From: Phyllobacterium myrsinacearum
GTDB taxonomy: Bacteria > Pseudomonadota > Alphaproteobacteria > Rhizobiales > Rhizobiaceae
Assembly: GCF_014138285.1 (NCBI RefSeq)
Contig: NZ_JACGXN010000003.1
Span: 248,001-312,000 of the forward strand
DNA: 64,000 nucleotides
Reading direction: 5' to 3'
Every line of letters starts with the position of its first letter. Position 1 is the first letter of the stretch. Position numbers and translations under genes: made by a program. Shown piece by piece: positions 33,551 through 42,504 of the stretch. The notes under the pieces are model-generated. The model saw only the letters and a list, made by a program, of their open reading frames with translations, ran no database searches and was not told where the DNA came from.

Positions 33551-35353
33551 CTACGATAGATGGTACACCGTCTGCAGGCCATAGACGGGCGTTTGAATAC
33601 CCTCCATCCGGGCCTTCAATTGCAGTGAGAGATACTGCGAATAGTGGCGTGACTGGTGCAGGTTGCCACCATGGAACCACAATGCCTCTTGCTGGGTTGG
33701 CTTCCACATATTGCGTTGTTCGCCTTCCCAGGGCCCGGGATCCTTTGTGGTATCCGAACCAAGTCCCCAGCATTTGCCGACCTTGTCCGCCACTTCGCGT
33801 GAAATGAGGTCTGCAGCCCAACCATTCATAGAACCATAACCTGTGGCATAGACAATCAGATCCGCAGCCAGTTCGCGTCCATCCTCCAGCACGATCCCGC
33901 TCTCGCTGAGTTCACGAATGCTGACACCGCTTATCAGCTTGATCTTGCCGTCAGCAACAAGGTCACAGGCGCCGACGTCGATATAGTAACCGGAGCCACG
34001 ACGCAGATACTTCATGAACAGACCTGATTCATCGTCACCAAAGTCCAGCATGAATCCCGCTTTCTCAAGCCGCCCGTAGAAATCCGCATCCTTCTCGCGA
34101 ATTTTGTCATAAACCGGCTTCTGAAATTCATGCATGATGCGGTACGGTAGCGAGGCAAAGATCAGGTCGGCTTTCCGCGTGGTCATGCCATTGGCAACAG
34201 CCCGCTCGGAATAAAGATCGCCCAGACCAATTTCCATCAATGAATCGGATTTGACGATGTGGGTCGAGGAACGCTGCAACATGGTCACATCGGCTCCGCC
34301 CTCCCAAAGCGCTGCGCAGATGTCGTGCGCAGAATTGTTGGAGCCGACCACCACCACTTTCTTACCCGCATAGGCCTCTGGCCCAGGATGCTGGGACGAG
34401 TGCTGCTGCTCGCCCTTGAAGACATCCATACCTTTAAATTTCGGCCAATTGGCCTTGCCGGACATGCCTGTTGCCAGAACAAGCTGCTTGGGACGCAGCA
34501 TGATTTCTTTGCCGTCGCGCTCGACGATGACCGTCCATTCCTGAGCAGCTTCATCAAACTGTGCTGATTTGCAGACAGTCGAGCTCCAATAATTCAGTTC
34601 CATAACCTTGGTGTACATTTCCAGCCAGTCGCCGATCTTATCCTTTGGTGCGAAGACCGGCCAGTTATCAGGGAACGGAATATAGGGAAGATGGTCGTAC
34701 CACACCGGGTCATGCAGGCAGAGTGATTTATATCGTTTGCGCCAACTGTCACCTGCGCGCTCGTTTTTCTCAATAATGATCGTGGAAACGCCAAGCTGTC
34801 GCAAGCGGGCCCCAAGAGCAATGCCGCCCTGGCCCCCGCCGATAATGACGCAGTACGGCTGCACGGTATAGCCAAGTTCGCTGGCCTCCGCCTCACGGTT
34901 TTCCTTCCAGCTTTTACGGCCAGGTTTACTGCCATGCTGCGCACCCATCGGCCTGAGAGCCCCCTTGGGCTCTTCATAACCTTTGAGTTCCGACATCGTT
35001 GTCAGAAGCGACCAGATAAGACCGTTTTTCAGACGGATGTGGCCGTATCCACGCGCAACACCGGTTTCAAATTCGATCCAAGCCTGGGTGACGCCGTCAT
35101 CGTCCGTGGCAACTTCTTTTACATCCTGCCGCCAGTCGTGCGGTTTGATGCGTGCGAGCTGTTCCGTCAGCATGGCGCGTATCTGTTCATGCCCTTCAAG
35201 GGTTTTCAGATTCCACGTGAATGTCACAAGGTCTCGCCAGTAGCAATCTTCCTGAAACAGATTGACGGCCGCTTCAATATCTCCGCTTGCGAGGGCCTTT
35301 TCGAGCTTCGCAAGAACCGTCTCAATTTTCTGATAGGGGTTGTCATCAAGCAT
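33551..35353 (-). CDS. Flavin-containing monooxygenase with N-terminal NTF2-like domain
   Basis: ATG 35353 behind GGAGGAG gives 600 residues. Residues about 8-120 look like an NTF2/SnoaL-type domain (LEKALASGDIEAAVNLFQED, then CYWRDLVTFTW). The FAD motif is GGGQGGIALGARL (172-184) and the NADPH motif VVVVGSNNSAHDI (333-345). The FMO/Baeyer-Villiger fingerprint reads F-x-G-x3-H-x3-H-P at 312-323, so the position that is Trp in classical Baeyer-Villiger enzymes is His. The gene is last in an operon with an SDR and a zinc dehydrogenase, and the sigma-54 system upstream probably controls it. It probably oxygenates a ketone or aldehyde formed by the dehydrogenases; the substrate is unknown. Confidence 0.88.
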   Translation of the reverse strand: MLDDNPYQKIETVLAKLEKALASGDIEAAVNLFQEDCYWRDLVTFTWNLKTLEGHEQIRAMLTEQLARIKPHDWRQDVKEVATDDDGVTQAWIEFETGVARGYGHIRLKNGLIWSLLTTMSELKGYEEPKGALRPMGAQHGSKPGRKSWKENREAEASELGYTVQPYCVIIGGGQGGIALGARLRQLGVSTIIIEKNERAGDSWRKRYKSLCLHDPVWYDHLPYIPFPDNWPVFAPKDKIGDWLEMYTKVMELNYWSSTVCKSAQFDEAAQEWTVIVERDGKEIMLRPKQLVLATGMSGKANWPKFKGMDVFKGEQQHSSQHPGPEAYAGKKVVVVGSNNSAHDICAALWEGGADVTMLQRSSTHIVKSDSLMEIGLGDLYSERAVANGMTTRKADLIFASLPYRIMHEFQKPVYDKIREKDADFYGRLEKAGFMLDFGDDESGLFMKYLRRGSGYYIDVGACDLVADGKIKLISGVSIRELSESGIVLEDGRELAADLIVYATGYGSMNGWAADLISREVADKVGKCWGLGSDTTKDPGPWEGEQRNMWKPTQQEALWFHGGNLHQSRHYSQYLSLQLKARMEGIQTPVYGLQTVYHLS

Positions 35354-35461
35354 AAAATCTCCTCCGTTCTGCCTGTTAATCCTAGCGTTTTGCAAGACCA
35401 GCTCCGATCTCCTCCCGGCCTTTTCTTACAAAACCAACGTTTCATTTCGGTCCGTCTGCAA

Positions 35462-36250
35462 TCAAATGAGCATCATACCACCGTCCACAACGATCGATTG
35501 ACCGGTGACATAATCAGACCCGGCTGATGCCAGAAATTGCGAAATACCGATCAGATCACTTGCGATGGACGGACGTCCAAGCAGTATCTCCGCCGAGAAA
35601 TCCTCAAACGCTTCATTGTCCCGTTTCGTCAGTCCCTCATCCTTGAAACCCTTGTCGATCAGTTTCCACATATCGGTCGCTACGACACCGGGGCAGATGG
35701 CATTCACATTGATCTTATGCTGCCCGAAAGCTCTTGCTGCAGCCTGCGTCAGCGCGACAACACTGAACTTGCTGGCGCTGTAGTGAGCCAGGGGTTCATA
35801 TCCCTGTCTGCCCGCAATGGACGCTGTATTGATGATCTTACCACCACCGCCCTGCGCAATCATCTGGCGGACAGCTTCCTGAATTCCGATAAGCCCGCCC
35901 AAACCATTGACGTCCATGACGCGGTGCCAATCATCTTCCGTTATATCGAGGAACGGCCGAACCTGAGCAATACCAGCATTGTTGAACATCACGTCGAGAC
36001 GGCCAAACTCCGAAACCGTCGCAGCAATCATTGCCTTGATGCTCGCCCGTTTCGTCACGTCCACTCCGATACCGATCGCACGGCCACCCCCATCTGCAAT
36101 GCTCTTCGCCACTCCCTTGGCATCTGCCTCGTTGATATCGGCGATGGTCAGCCGTGCGCCTTCCAAGGCCAATCCGCGAGCAATTGCCTCGCCGATACCT
36201 CTGGCAGACCCGGTCACAATGATGGAACGATCTTTGACACTGTTAGACAC
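35462..36250 (-). CDS. Short-chain dehydrogenase/reductase, acetoin/butanediol or polyol type
   Basis: The 262-residue protein is a classical SDR. The cofactor site is IIVTGSARGIGEAIARGLA, the second segment is MFNNAGIAQV, and the catalytic Ser-Tyr-Lys are visible in INTASIAGRQG and YSASKFSVVALTQ. The PG motif (ICPGVVATDMWKLIDKGF) and the C-terminus YVTGQSIVVDGGMML are also normal. It resembles meso-2,3-butanediol/acetoin reductases and sorbitol-type dehydrogenases from memory. It lies between the zinc dehydrogenase (62 bp upstream) and the monooxygenase genes. Confidence 0.87.
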   Translation of the reverse strand: MSNSVKDRSIIVTGSARGIGEAIARGLALEGARLTIADINEADAKGVAKSIADGGGRAIGIGVDVTKRASIKAMIAATVSEFGRLDVMFNNAGIAQVRPFLDITEDDWHRVMDVNGLGGLIGIQEAVRQMIAQGGGGKIINTASIAGRQGYEPLAHYSASKFSVVALTQAAARAFGQHKINVNAICPGVVATDMWKLIDKGFKDEGLTKRDNEAFEDFSAEILLGRPSIASDLIGISQFLASAGSDYVTGQSIVVDGGMMLI

Positions 36251-36312
36251 AAACTTCTCCCTTTCTGTCTGGGCGACGATACATCTGACGAACTCCTCCC
36301 CGCCGGAAGCTG

Positions 36313-37389
36313 CTATGAGCCCACATCGATCAAAATCTTGAGATTAGCCCCTGCAGGATCAAGCAAGGTGTCAAAACCCTCGGTAACAGCTTCATCAAGG
36401 GTAATACGTTTGGTCACAACCTTGTGTGCCGGCAGCAGACCGGAGCTTATCAAACGGATAACGCGCGGCCAGTAATGCGTTGGATAGGCCCAGGAACCAC
36501 GTATATCGATATCCTTGAACGTCACCTGAAACCAGTCGAGCGGGTTTTCATGCGGGTGAAGTCCCGTTTGCACAACGACGCCCTGCTTGCGCACGGCATC
36601 CGCGCAGGCTTTCAATGCGCGTTCACTGCCGACGCATTCAATGGCAACGTCACAGCCAACACCACCCTCCGTACACGATCGTACGATATCGCCAACCGTC
36701 TCGTGTCCCGGATTGATGGTGATGATATCCGGCAATATGCGGGTGGCAAGCTGCAGCCGCGTATCATTGATATCAGACAGAAAGAGTTGTGCAGCGCCGG
36801 CGGCACGTGCAGCAAGAAGTGTCAGAACACCGATCGGCCCGGCACCCGTGACAAGAACACTGCTTCCTGCCGTTACACCACCACGATCGCATGCATAGAC
36901 AGCAACGGCGGTTGGCTCGACCAGCGCAGCTTCCTCATCCGTCATTTCGTCGGGGATTCGCTGAACGTTGTATTCGTTCAGGAGTGCGTATTCCGCCATG
37001 CCTCCCGATTGCCAGCTCAAACCGGCGAGAGCGAGACTAGGGCTCAGGTGGAACAGGCCTGGATCGGCAAAATAGTCCCCGGACCTCGGCATGATCAAAG
37101 GTTGTACCGAAACCCGTTCTCCAGGCTGGACAGAGGTAACACCCTTGCCAATCGCCTCCACGACACCGCCGAACTCATGGCCAAGCACCTGCGGTCCTTT
37201 GGCATCGGTGAATGGATGGGGCTCCACCGGTATGAAGATAGGGCCTGACACGTATTCATGCAGGTCTGTCCCACAGATACCGACGAACCGGTTGCGGATC
37301 AGCACCTGTCCTTCGGGCGGTGTGAGGGACGGTTTCTCAATATCGTCGAGGCGAAGATCTTTCGCCGCGTGAAAACGCAATGCCTTCAT
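36313..37389 (-). CDS. Zinc-dependent alcohol dehydrogenase, 2,3-butanediol dehydrogenase type
   Basis: The 358-residue medium-chain dehydrogenase has the catalytic-zinc residues Cys39 (GICGTDLHEY), His71-Glu72 (LGHEFGG) and Glu158 (LVEPTAVAVY), and the nucleotide motif GAGPIGVLTLLAA. The region that normally carries the four structural-zinc cysteines (after about residue 93) has none (SVQPLIMPRSGDYFADPG), so only the catalytic zinc is expected. The insert FIPVEPHPF with a DAKGPQ loop resembles (R,R)-butanediol dehydrogenases. It is first in the operon, 108 bp downstream of a perfect sigma-54 promoter. Confidence 0.87.
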   Translation of the reverse strand: MKALRFHAAKDLRLDDIEKPSLTPPEGQVLIRNRFVGICGTDLHEYVSGPIFIPVEPHPFTDAKGPQVLGHEFGGVVEAIGKGVTSVQPGERVSVQPLIMPRSGDYFADPGLFHLSPSLALAGLSWQSGGMAEYALLNEYNVQRIPDEMTDEEAALVEPTAVAVYACDRGGVTAGSSVLVTGAGPIGVLTLLAARAAGAAQLFLSDINDTRLQLATRILPDIITINPGHETVGDIVRSCTEGGVGCDVAIECVGSERALKACADAVRKQGVVVQTGLHPHENPLDWFQVTFKDIDIRGSWAYPTHYWPRVIRLISSGLLPAHKVVTKRITLDEAVTEGFDTLLDPAGANLKILIDVGS

Positions 37390-37496
37390 TCATTCCTCCC
37401 GGTCCCTTTTGTTGATTGAAACGGCGGAACCTCTTCGTTTGATGCGGGCTCGCCGATTCACAATTGATGCAAATGACGAACCTGCAGCCAGACATA

Positions 37497-37511
37497 GCAA
37501 GGAGCGTGCCA
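37497..37511 (-). promoter_or_regulatory. Sigma-54 (-24/-12) promoter of the dehydrogenase/monooxygenase operon
   Basis: On the minus strand the sequence is TGGCACG-CTCC-TTGCT, an exact match to the sigma-54 consensus TGGCACG-N4-TTGCW. Transcription would start near 37485, about 95 nt before the alcohol dehydrogenase start. Confidence 0.88.
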
Positions 37512-37594
37512 TGGGCCATAGATTGAGTTAGAGCTTTGTTCTCATTGAGTATTTTTGAAAGACCAGTTGCGTTACGCTGCCAGAACTGCTGCAT

Positions 37595-37637
37595 TTGCAA
37601 CAGGTGACGCGTTGCAATGCGCAACACCTGCAACAGG
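37595..37637. promoter_or_regulatory. Palindromic upstream activator sites for the AcoR-like protein
   Basis: Between TTGCAACAGGTG (37595-37606) and CACCTGCAACAGG (37625-37637) lies the palindrome GTTGCAATGCGCAAC (37611-37625). The TGCAAC/GTTGCA half-sites repeat. The cluster is 85-140 bp upstream of the sigma-54 promoter, the usual distance for enhancer-binding proteins. Confidence 0.75.
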
Positions 37638-37658
37638 TTCGGCCCGTTTGGTATTCGT

Positions 37659-39563
37659 TTAATGTGCTGCTTGACGTCGGAGCTTTTGCAGTTGCCGATG
37701 CACCGTTGACCGGTCAACCCCGAGCAAACGGGCTGCTGCGGATACATTTCCGTGGGAGGCAGCAAGGGCCTGTTTTAGCGCTGTTACTCCGTCCGATGCG
37801 CGTTTCTCTTCCATAAAGGACGTCGAGGCAGGCTTCTGGATGGTGTCAGGCAGATCGATCAACTGAATCCGCGCGTTGTCACACAGCGCCGAAGCAACAT
37901 CAAGCACGTTGCATAATTCTCGAATATTGCCGGGCCAGGTGTACTGCTGCAGCGCCAATCGCGCCTCCGGGCTCAAAACAGGTGTCGATCCTGTGTCGGC
38001 AGTACGTTTCTTCAAAATTTCAGTAAGCAGCCAGTCGAAATCATCCCTGTCACGCAACGCGGGCAAAGACAGCGTGGCTGCATTCAACCGATAAAACAGG
38101 TCTTCACGGAACGCCCCCTTGCCGACAAGCTCGGCAAGGTTCCGATGTGATGCTGATAGAATACGAACATTGACCGGCTTGGCGCGCGACGCACCCAGTG
38201 GCAAGACTTCTCGTTCTGCAAGAACCCGCAAGAGACGGCTTTGCAGCGCCAACGGCATGTCGCCGATTTCGTCCAGAAACAGTGTGCCGCCGTCCGCTTC
38301 TTCTACGAGTCCTTTGCGACCTTTTGCCAGCGCGCCCGTAAAAGCACCGGGAGTGTAGCCGAACAGCTCGCTCTCGATGAGTTGTTCGGGCATCGCCGCG
38401 CAATTTACAGCAATGAAACGTCCTTTCGCACCACTGCTGTCGTGGATTGCGCGGGCAAGAAATTCCTTGCCCGTGCCAGTTTCGCCCTGAATGAGAATTG
38501 CTACCGGTTTGCCTGCAAGCTTGGCGGCTTTGGTCTGCAACGCAGCAAGCTGCGGATCGCCATTGCTCAAACGCCGAAGCGACGCGGGTATTGGCTCGCT
38601 GATCGTCTGCGTCCCGCGAAGCACGTAATGTGGTTCGATCGCATGAGCAAAAAGCATGTTGCCGTCACGGGCAAAGACCAGACGGTCTTCCGAAGGACGT
38701 GTGCGTGTCAGATTACCAAGATCATCGGTATCCATATCGAAAAACCGGGCGATCGGCTGACCGATCAGGCCCGCCGGGTAACGCCAATCCAGCCCGGCAG
38801 CACGCGCCAGTATTTTTGCGCCATCGTGGGTCATGCCGATAATGTGTCCGGAACCGTCGATGGATATCGCAGCTTCCGGGTCCACATCGAGGAACTCCGG
38901 CGAGCGGGAAAAGCGCAAAACCCATTCATTGCGGGTCTGGGCCATGAGGTTGGCGAGTTCAATTCGCCGTACCGTCGCTGTCACCAGATGCAGGGCCAGA
39001 TTCTGGCTTGCCTTGATTTGCGGCGAGCGCAGGAGCGAAATATCCAAAACAGCCGACAGGTGCCCTTGCGCATCATAAATCGGAGCCGCCGTGCAGGTAA
39101 GCGGCGTGTGAGTATTGTCAAAATGGTCCGTCTGGTGGATCGTCAGAGCCTCGCCTGTCTCAAGGCATGAACCAACGGCACAGGTTCCAGCGCGTGATTC
39201 CGACCATTCTGAACCCAGATAAAGACCGGCCTTGCGCAGATTGTTGTCAAACAGCGGATCGCCAAGAAACTCGACGGTCACGCCTTCCCGATCGGACAAC
39301 AGAAGCACGTAATTCTGGCCCGCAACGTGGCGAAAGAGGTTCTCAAGCCCTGATCTTGCTATCGAAATCAATTGTTCCGATTGCTGCCTGTGCTCGCGCA
39401 ATTGCGTTTCCGGAACGATATAGGCCTCGCAAGCCAATGCCGGATCCAGCCTGTGCTGTGTGATACAACGCCGCCATGATTCAACAACCGTCTCATCCCG
39501 GTTCGTTGAACCTCCCAGACCAACCTTTTCGATTTCGCGAATATGTTCCGAATGCAAGGACAT
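37659..39563 (-). CDS. Sigma-54-dependent activator of AcoR type
   Basis: The 634-residue protein starts at ATG 39563 behind GGGAGG. It has an N-terminal GAF-type sensor (about 75-205, e.g. SEWSESRAGTCAVGSCLETG), a PAS-like part (about 220-320), the AAA+ domain (about 335-560) with Walker A GETGTGKE (360-367) and the sigma-54 contact loop GAFTGA (406-411), and a C-terminal Fis-type HTH (NVSAAARLLGVDRSTVHRQL). This is the AcoR layout; AcoR activates acetoin and related catabolic genes. Its gene lies directly upstream of the dehydrogenase/monooxygenase operon with the matching promoter, in the same direction, so local activation is strongly suggested. The ligand may be a diol, acetoin, ketone or aldehyde. 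Confidence 0.92.
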   Translation of the reverse strand: MSLHSEHIREIEKVGLGGSTNRDETVVESWRRCITQHRLDPALACEAYIVPETQLREHRQQSEQLISIARSGLENLFRHVAGQNYVLLLSDREGVTVEFLGDPLFDNNLRKAGLYLGSEWSESRAGTCAVGSCLETGEALTIHQTDHFDNTHTPLTCTAAPIYDAQGHLSAVLDISLLRSPQIKASQNLALHLVTATVRRIELANLMAQTRNEWVLRFSRSPEFLDVDPEAAISIDGSGHIIGMTHDGAKILARAAGLDWRYPAGLIGQPIARFFDMDTDDLGNLTRTRPSEDRLVFARDGNMLFAHAIEPHYVLRGTQTISEPIPASLRRLSNGDPQLAALQTKAAKLAGKPVAILIQGETGTGKEFLARAIHDSSGAKGRFIAVNCAAMPEQLIESELFGYTPGAFTGALAKGRKGLVEEADGGTLFLDEIGDMPLALQSRLLRVLAEREVLPLGASRAKPVNVRILSASHRNLAELVGKGAFREDLFYRLNAATLSLPALRDRDDFDWLLTEILKKRTADTGSTPVLSPEARLALQQYTWPGNIRELCNVLDVASALCDNARIQLIDLPDTIQKPASTSFMEEKRASDGVTALKQALAASHGNVSAAARLLGVDRSTVHRQLQKLRRQAAH

Positions 39564-39775
39564 GAGATACGCCTCCCAGCGCGCCGCTCTCCTCTTTCAC
39601 CAGCGAAACCCAGTCTGCACGAGTTGGGTCGATTGTAAATACAGCCAAGATCGGGCACTCGAGGATGCAACGGCCGTCGATACCGGTTGCTCCACACTGC
39701 TCAGGATTCGAAAAACCCAACTTCGCTCTGTCGATCACAGAACCTTGATCATGGTTTAACCAATTCGTAACGCGG

Positions 39776-39791
39776 GTTAATTCCAATTAAC
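39776..39791. repeat. Inverted repeat between acoR-like and IalB genes
   Basis: GTTAATT-CC-AATTAAC is a perfect 7-bp repeat, flanked by CGC and GCG with a small asymmetry. It lies in the 301-bp divergent region and could be an operator for either gene. Nothing else was recognised there. Confidence 0.4.
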
Positions 39792-39864
39792 GCGAGCCCG
39801 AGCGGGCCAAATTTGAGCCGACATTCAATGGCGGCAAAACGATACACAAATTAAGGATAGTGGA

Positions 39865-40368
39865 ATGAATTCAAAAATCTGCATGGTGGCAGCAGCTTGC
39901 CTATTTGGGCTGGTGAGCCAGACCTTTGCTCAAGTTCCGCAGCAGATCGGAAAATTTAAAGAATGGGGAACATATAAGTACACCTCGAAAGGGGCCATTA
40001 CCTGTTACATTCTTTCAGTTCCTACCGCACAGCTACCCGCCACCGTTGACCACGGCGATAACTACTTCATGATAAGGCGTATGCATAGCCAGCCCGTCGA
40101 GTATGAGCCGCAGGTGGAAGCGGGTTATCAGCTCAAGCCAGATTCAAAAGTAACACTTTCAGTGGACGGGCAAAGCTTCAGCTTATTCACGGAAGGAAAC
40201 CGTGCATGGCTGGAAGACTCTGCCAATGGCAAGCAACTGATGGCAATCCTTCGGGCGGGGCAGAGCATGACAATCAGTGCCGAATCCCAACGCGGTACAA
40301 AGACCCAGTACGAGTATTCGCTGATGGGCATATCAGCAGCGCTGAACGCGACGTCACCATGTCGATAA
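39865..40368 (+). CDS. Invasion-associated locus B (IalB) family exported protein
   Basis: The 167-residue protein has a signal peptide (SKICMVAAACLFGLVSQTFA, cleavage after about residue 22). The mature protein resembles the IalB family of Hyphomicrobiales: a conserved W near the start (KEWGTYKYTSKGAITCYILS), the PQVEAGYQLKPDSKVTLSVD segment, a basic/acidic middle and a final cysteine (ATSPCR) that may bond with the cysteine in ITCYI. Bartonella IalB helps erythrocyte invasion; other members are envelope proteins of unclear function. The ABC exporter gene follows 120 bp later. Confidence 0.83.
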   Translation: MNSKICMVAAACLFGLVSQTFAQVPQQIGKFKEWGTYKYTSKGAITCYILSVPTAQLPATVDHGDNYFMIRRMHSQPVEYEPQVEAGYQLKPDSKVTLSVDGQSFSLFTEGNRAWLEDSANGKQLMAILRAGQSMTISAESQRGTKTQYEYSLMGISAALNATSPCR

Positions 40369-40443
40369 AGTGCGTTGCTTAGCCGCTGCCTAATGCCAGT
40401 TCACAAAATTTAATCGAATTTTAACCACGACTTGTTGCAATGC

Positions 40444-40458
40444 GTAACATTGTGTTAC
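40444..40458. promoter_or_regulatory. Palindrome upstream of the BclA-like exporter gene
   Basis: GTAACATTGTGTTAC is a perfect 6-bp inverted repeat with a 3-nt centre, 30 bp before the proposed TTG start. It may be an operator. Confidence 0.45.
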
Positions 40459-40488
40459 CGTACTGAATACGCAAGTCAGGGAAATTCG

Positions 40489-42417
40489 TTGGATAAAGGC
40501 AATACAGACAGCAGATTTGAGGCTGACAGCACGGCAAAGAGCAGCCCTGTCGCATCAATGCACAGTTTTTGGGGTCTCATACGCGCGTATTGGGTTTCAG
40601 ATCGCTGGAGGGAGGCGTGGGCTCTAACTCTGGCGATTCTCCTGCTGACTGCCGCAGCAAGCAAAACAAGTGTCTGGATGGCAGTAGCATCAGGTGAACT
40701 GCTGAACTCAATTGTCAACATCCACGACCCGCTTGTGCTCGATCCCCTCGCTGGCATCTTGTCCAGCGCGGGTTTCCTCGTCCTGCTGGTGTTGATCAAG
40801 GAGGTGGGATTTGTTGGCCTGCGCCACCTGCTGTCGACAACGTTGCATCGGAAATGGCGAGGATGGCTCAATGGACGATTCAATGACGCTTTGCTCGATA
40901 CGAACCACACCCATTTCCACCTGCAGCAGGGTAATTCAACAATACCTGGCTCACCGGCGGCGATGCCGGATAATATCGACCAGCGGATTCATGAATCCAT
41001 CAAGGGCATGACAGGCGGTGCAATAGGCCTGGCGATGGGCATTGCCGGTGTTGCCACGTCTGTCGTGTTTATCGGCCAGAGCCTGTTGCAACTCTCGACA
41101 GAAATATCGGGATTTGAGTTTCTTGGACGTTACGGAAGTGCCACATTCGCCTTCGTTGCCATTGCAGTCTACGTACCGGTCAGCACCTGGATCGCTGCGC
41201 GGATTGGCCGAATCCTGGAAAAGCTTACCTTAAAACTCCAACAGACCGAAGGCAGCTACCGAGGAGAACTGACTATCTTCCTGCGGCGCAGCTTTCAGGT
41301 CGCGGCCTCCCGTGGTGAAGGTGTCCAGCGATCCGTCAATGGAGAGCTCTACGGCGATATCGACAAGGTCTGGTCACAATTAAACAAATACGATGCGGGC
41401 TATATGTCCTTCACGGCGGTTTACAATTTCTTCGCCGCCCGGATCGTGGCTTATTTGCCCGGCCTTCTCCCTTATATGAGCAATACAATCAGCCTCAAGA
41501 ATTACATTACCGGAGCCGAACTCGTTGGCTCGATGATCAATGATTGCTCTTGGTTTATTCAGGTCATGCCTGCGATCGCCAATCTGAAAGCCAATGCGGG
41601 GCGGGTAACCGAGCTCGCCGGCGCCATCAATCTCGTCCAGAAGCCATCCGAACTTTATCAAACAAACGGAGTGAGCGAATTTCGATACGGCACGCAACAC
41701 GAGTTTTTTGGCTTGACGATACGCAATCTTGAACTGATGCATCGGGAGACGACCGCCCAACCCTTTCTATCGCTGACCAATATGCGATTCCGGCAAGGAG
41801 ACTGGGTCTATTTGAAAGGCGAATCCGGCAGCGGAAAATCTTGTGTTTTGAAAGCAATCAACGGTCTTTGGCCGCATGGACGTGGGGATATTACATTTCC
41901 TGAGGGTGTAACAACGCTGTATGCGGCTCAGGACATCAAACTTCCCAGCGTTTCTCTCAAGCAACTCATCAGTCTTCCCATGAACGAAACAGAGTTCCCG
42001 GACACCGCTATTGCGACAGCCCTTTATCGCGCCGGAATGGGCGATCTCATAGAGCACCTTCATGCCGAACGGATTGACGGCACGACTTGGGATCAAATGT
42101 TATCCGGCGGACAAAAACAAAAACTCGTTCTGACAAGAATTCTTCTGCATGCACCGGGCATTCTTTTTCTTGATGAAGCAACAAGTGCACTCGATCCACA
42201 TTCGAAGATTGCCTTTCACCAAGCAATCAAGGATCACTGTCCCGCGGCCACCGTCATCAGCGTCATGCATGACCAGGACCCACCCAAATCGTTGGACGGT
42301 TTCAACTTTTACTCATTCATCCTGGATATTCGCAATGGCAGAGCCGAACTGGAGACGTTGTCGGCACCTGCCATTGCATTCGGCCATCCAACCGGAACCA
42401 TAATCGCGGCGGAGTGA
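40489..42417 (+). CDS. ABC exporter with SbmA/BacA-like membrane domain fused to an ATPase (BclA/YddA type)
   Basis: The start is taken as TTG 40489 behind AGGGAAA (642 residues); ATG 40558 is an alternative. The N-terminal part (about 35-340) is an ABC_membrane_2 domain with six helices and the typical HRKWRGWLNGRFNDALLDTN and PDNIDQRIHESIKGM segments. The C-terminal ATPase has Walker A LKGESGSGKSCVLKAIN, a short signature LSGGQKQKLVLTRIL and Walker B ILFLDEATSALD. Relatives include BclA of bradyrhizobia, which imports antimicrobial NCR peptides, and Rv1819c. Peptide or cobalamin-like uptake is therefore likely. The gene is isolated, with the min operon converging behind a shared terminator. 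Confidence 0.88.
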   Translation: MDKGNTDSRFEADSTAKSSPVASMHSFWGLIRAYWVSDRWREAWALTLAILLLTAAASKTSVWMAVASGELLNSIVNIHDPLVLDPLAGILSSAGFLVLLVLIKEVGFVGLRHLLSTTLHRKWRGWLNGRFNDALLDTNHTHFHLQQGNSTIPGSPAAMPDNIDQRIHESIKGMTGGAIGLAMGIAGVATSVVFIGQSLLQLSTEISGFEFLGRYGSATFAFVAIAVYVPVSTWIAARIGRILEKLTLKLQQTEGSYRGELTIFLRRSFQVAASRGEGVQRSVNGELYGDIDKVWSQLNKYDAGYMSFTAVYNFFAARIVAYLPGLLPYMSNTISLKNYITGAELVGSMINDCSWFIQVMPAIANLKANAGRVTELAGAINLVQKPSELYQTNGVSEFRYGTQHEFFGLTIRNLELMHRETTAQPFLSLTNMRFRQGDWVYLKGESGSGKSCVLKAINGLWPHGRGDITFPEGVTTLYAAQDIKLPSVSLKQLISLPMNETEFPDTAIATALYRAGMGDLIEHLHAERIDGTTWDQMLSGGQKQKLVLTRILLHAPGILFLDEATSALDPHSKIAFHQAIKDHCPAATVISVMHDQDPPKSLDGFNFYSFILDIRNGRAELETLSAPAIAFGHPTGTIIAAE

Positions 42418-42421
42418 CAAC

Positions 42422-42458
42422 AGCCTGCTCCCGTTAAAATGAGAAAATCGAGCAGGCT
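42422..42458. terminator. Bidirectional hairpin between the ABC exporter and the min operon
   Basis: AGCCTGCTC (42422-42430) pairs with GAGCAGGCT (42450-42458) with a 19-nt loop, between two convergent units. Confidence 0.6.
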
Positions 42459-42504
42459 TAGATTTGAGCCCTCAATGATTTGCGCAGAACCTTGGAAGCC
42501 ACCA

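Noticed and set aside
37876..39170. Long plus-strand frames opposite the AcoR-like gene
   Set aside because: Antisense shadows of a complete, well-conserved regulator gene.
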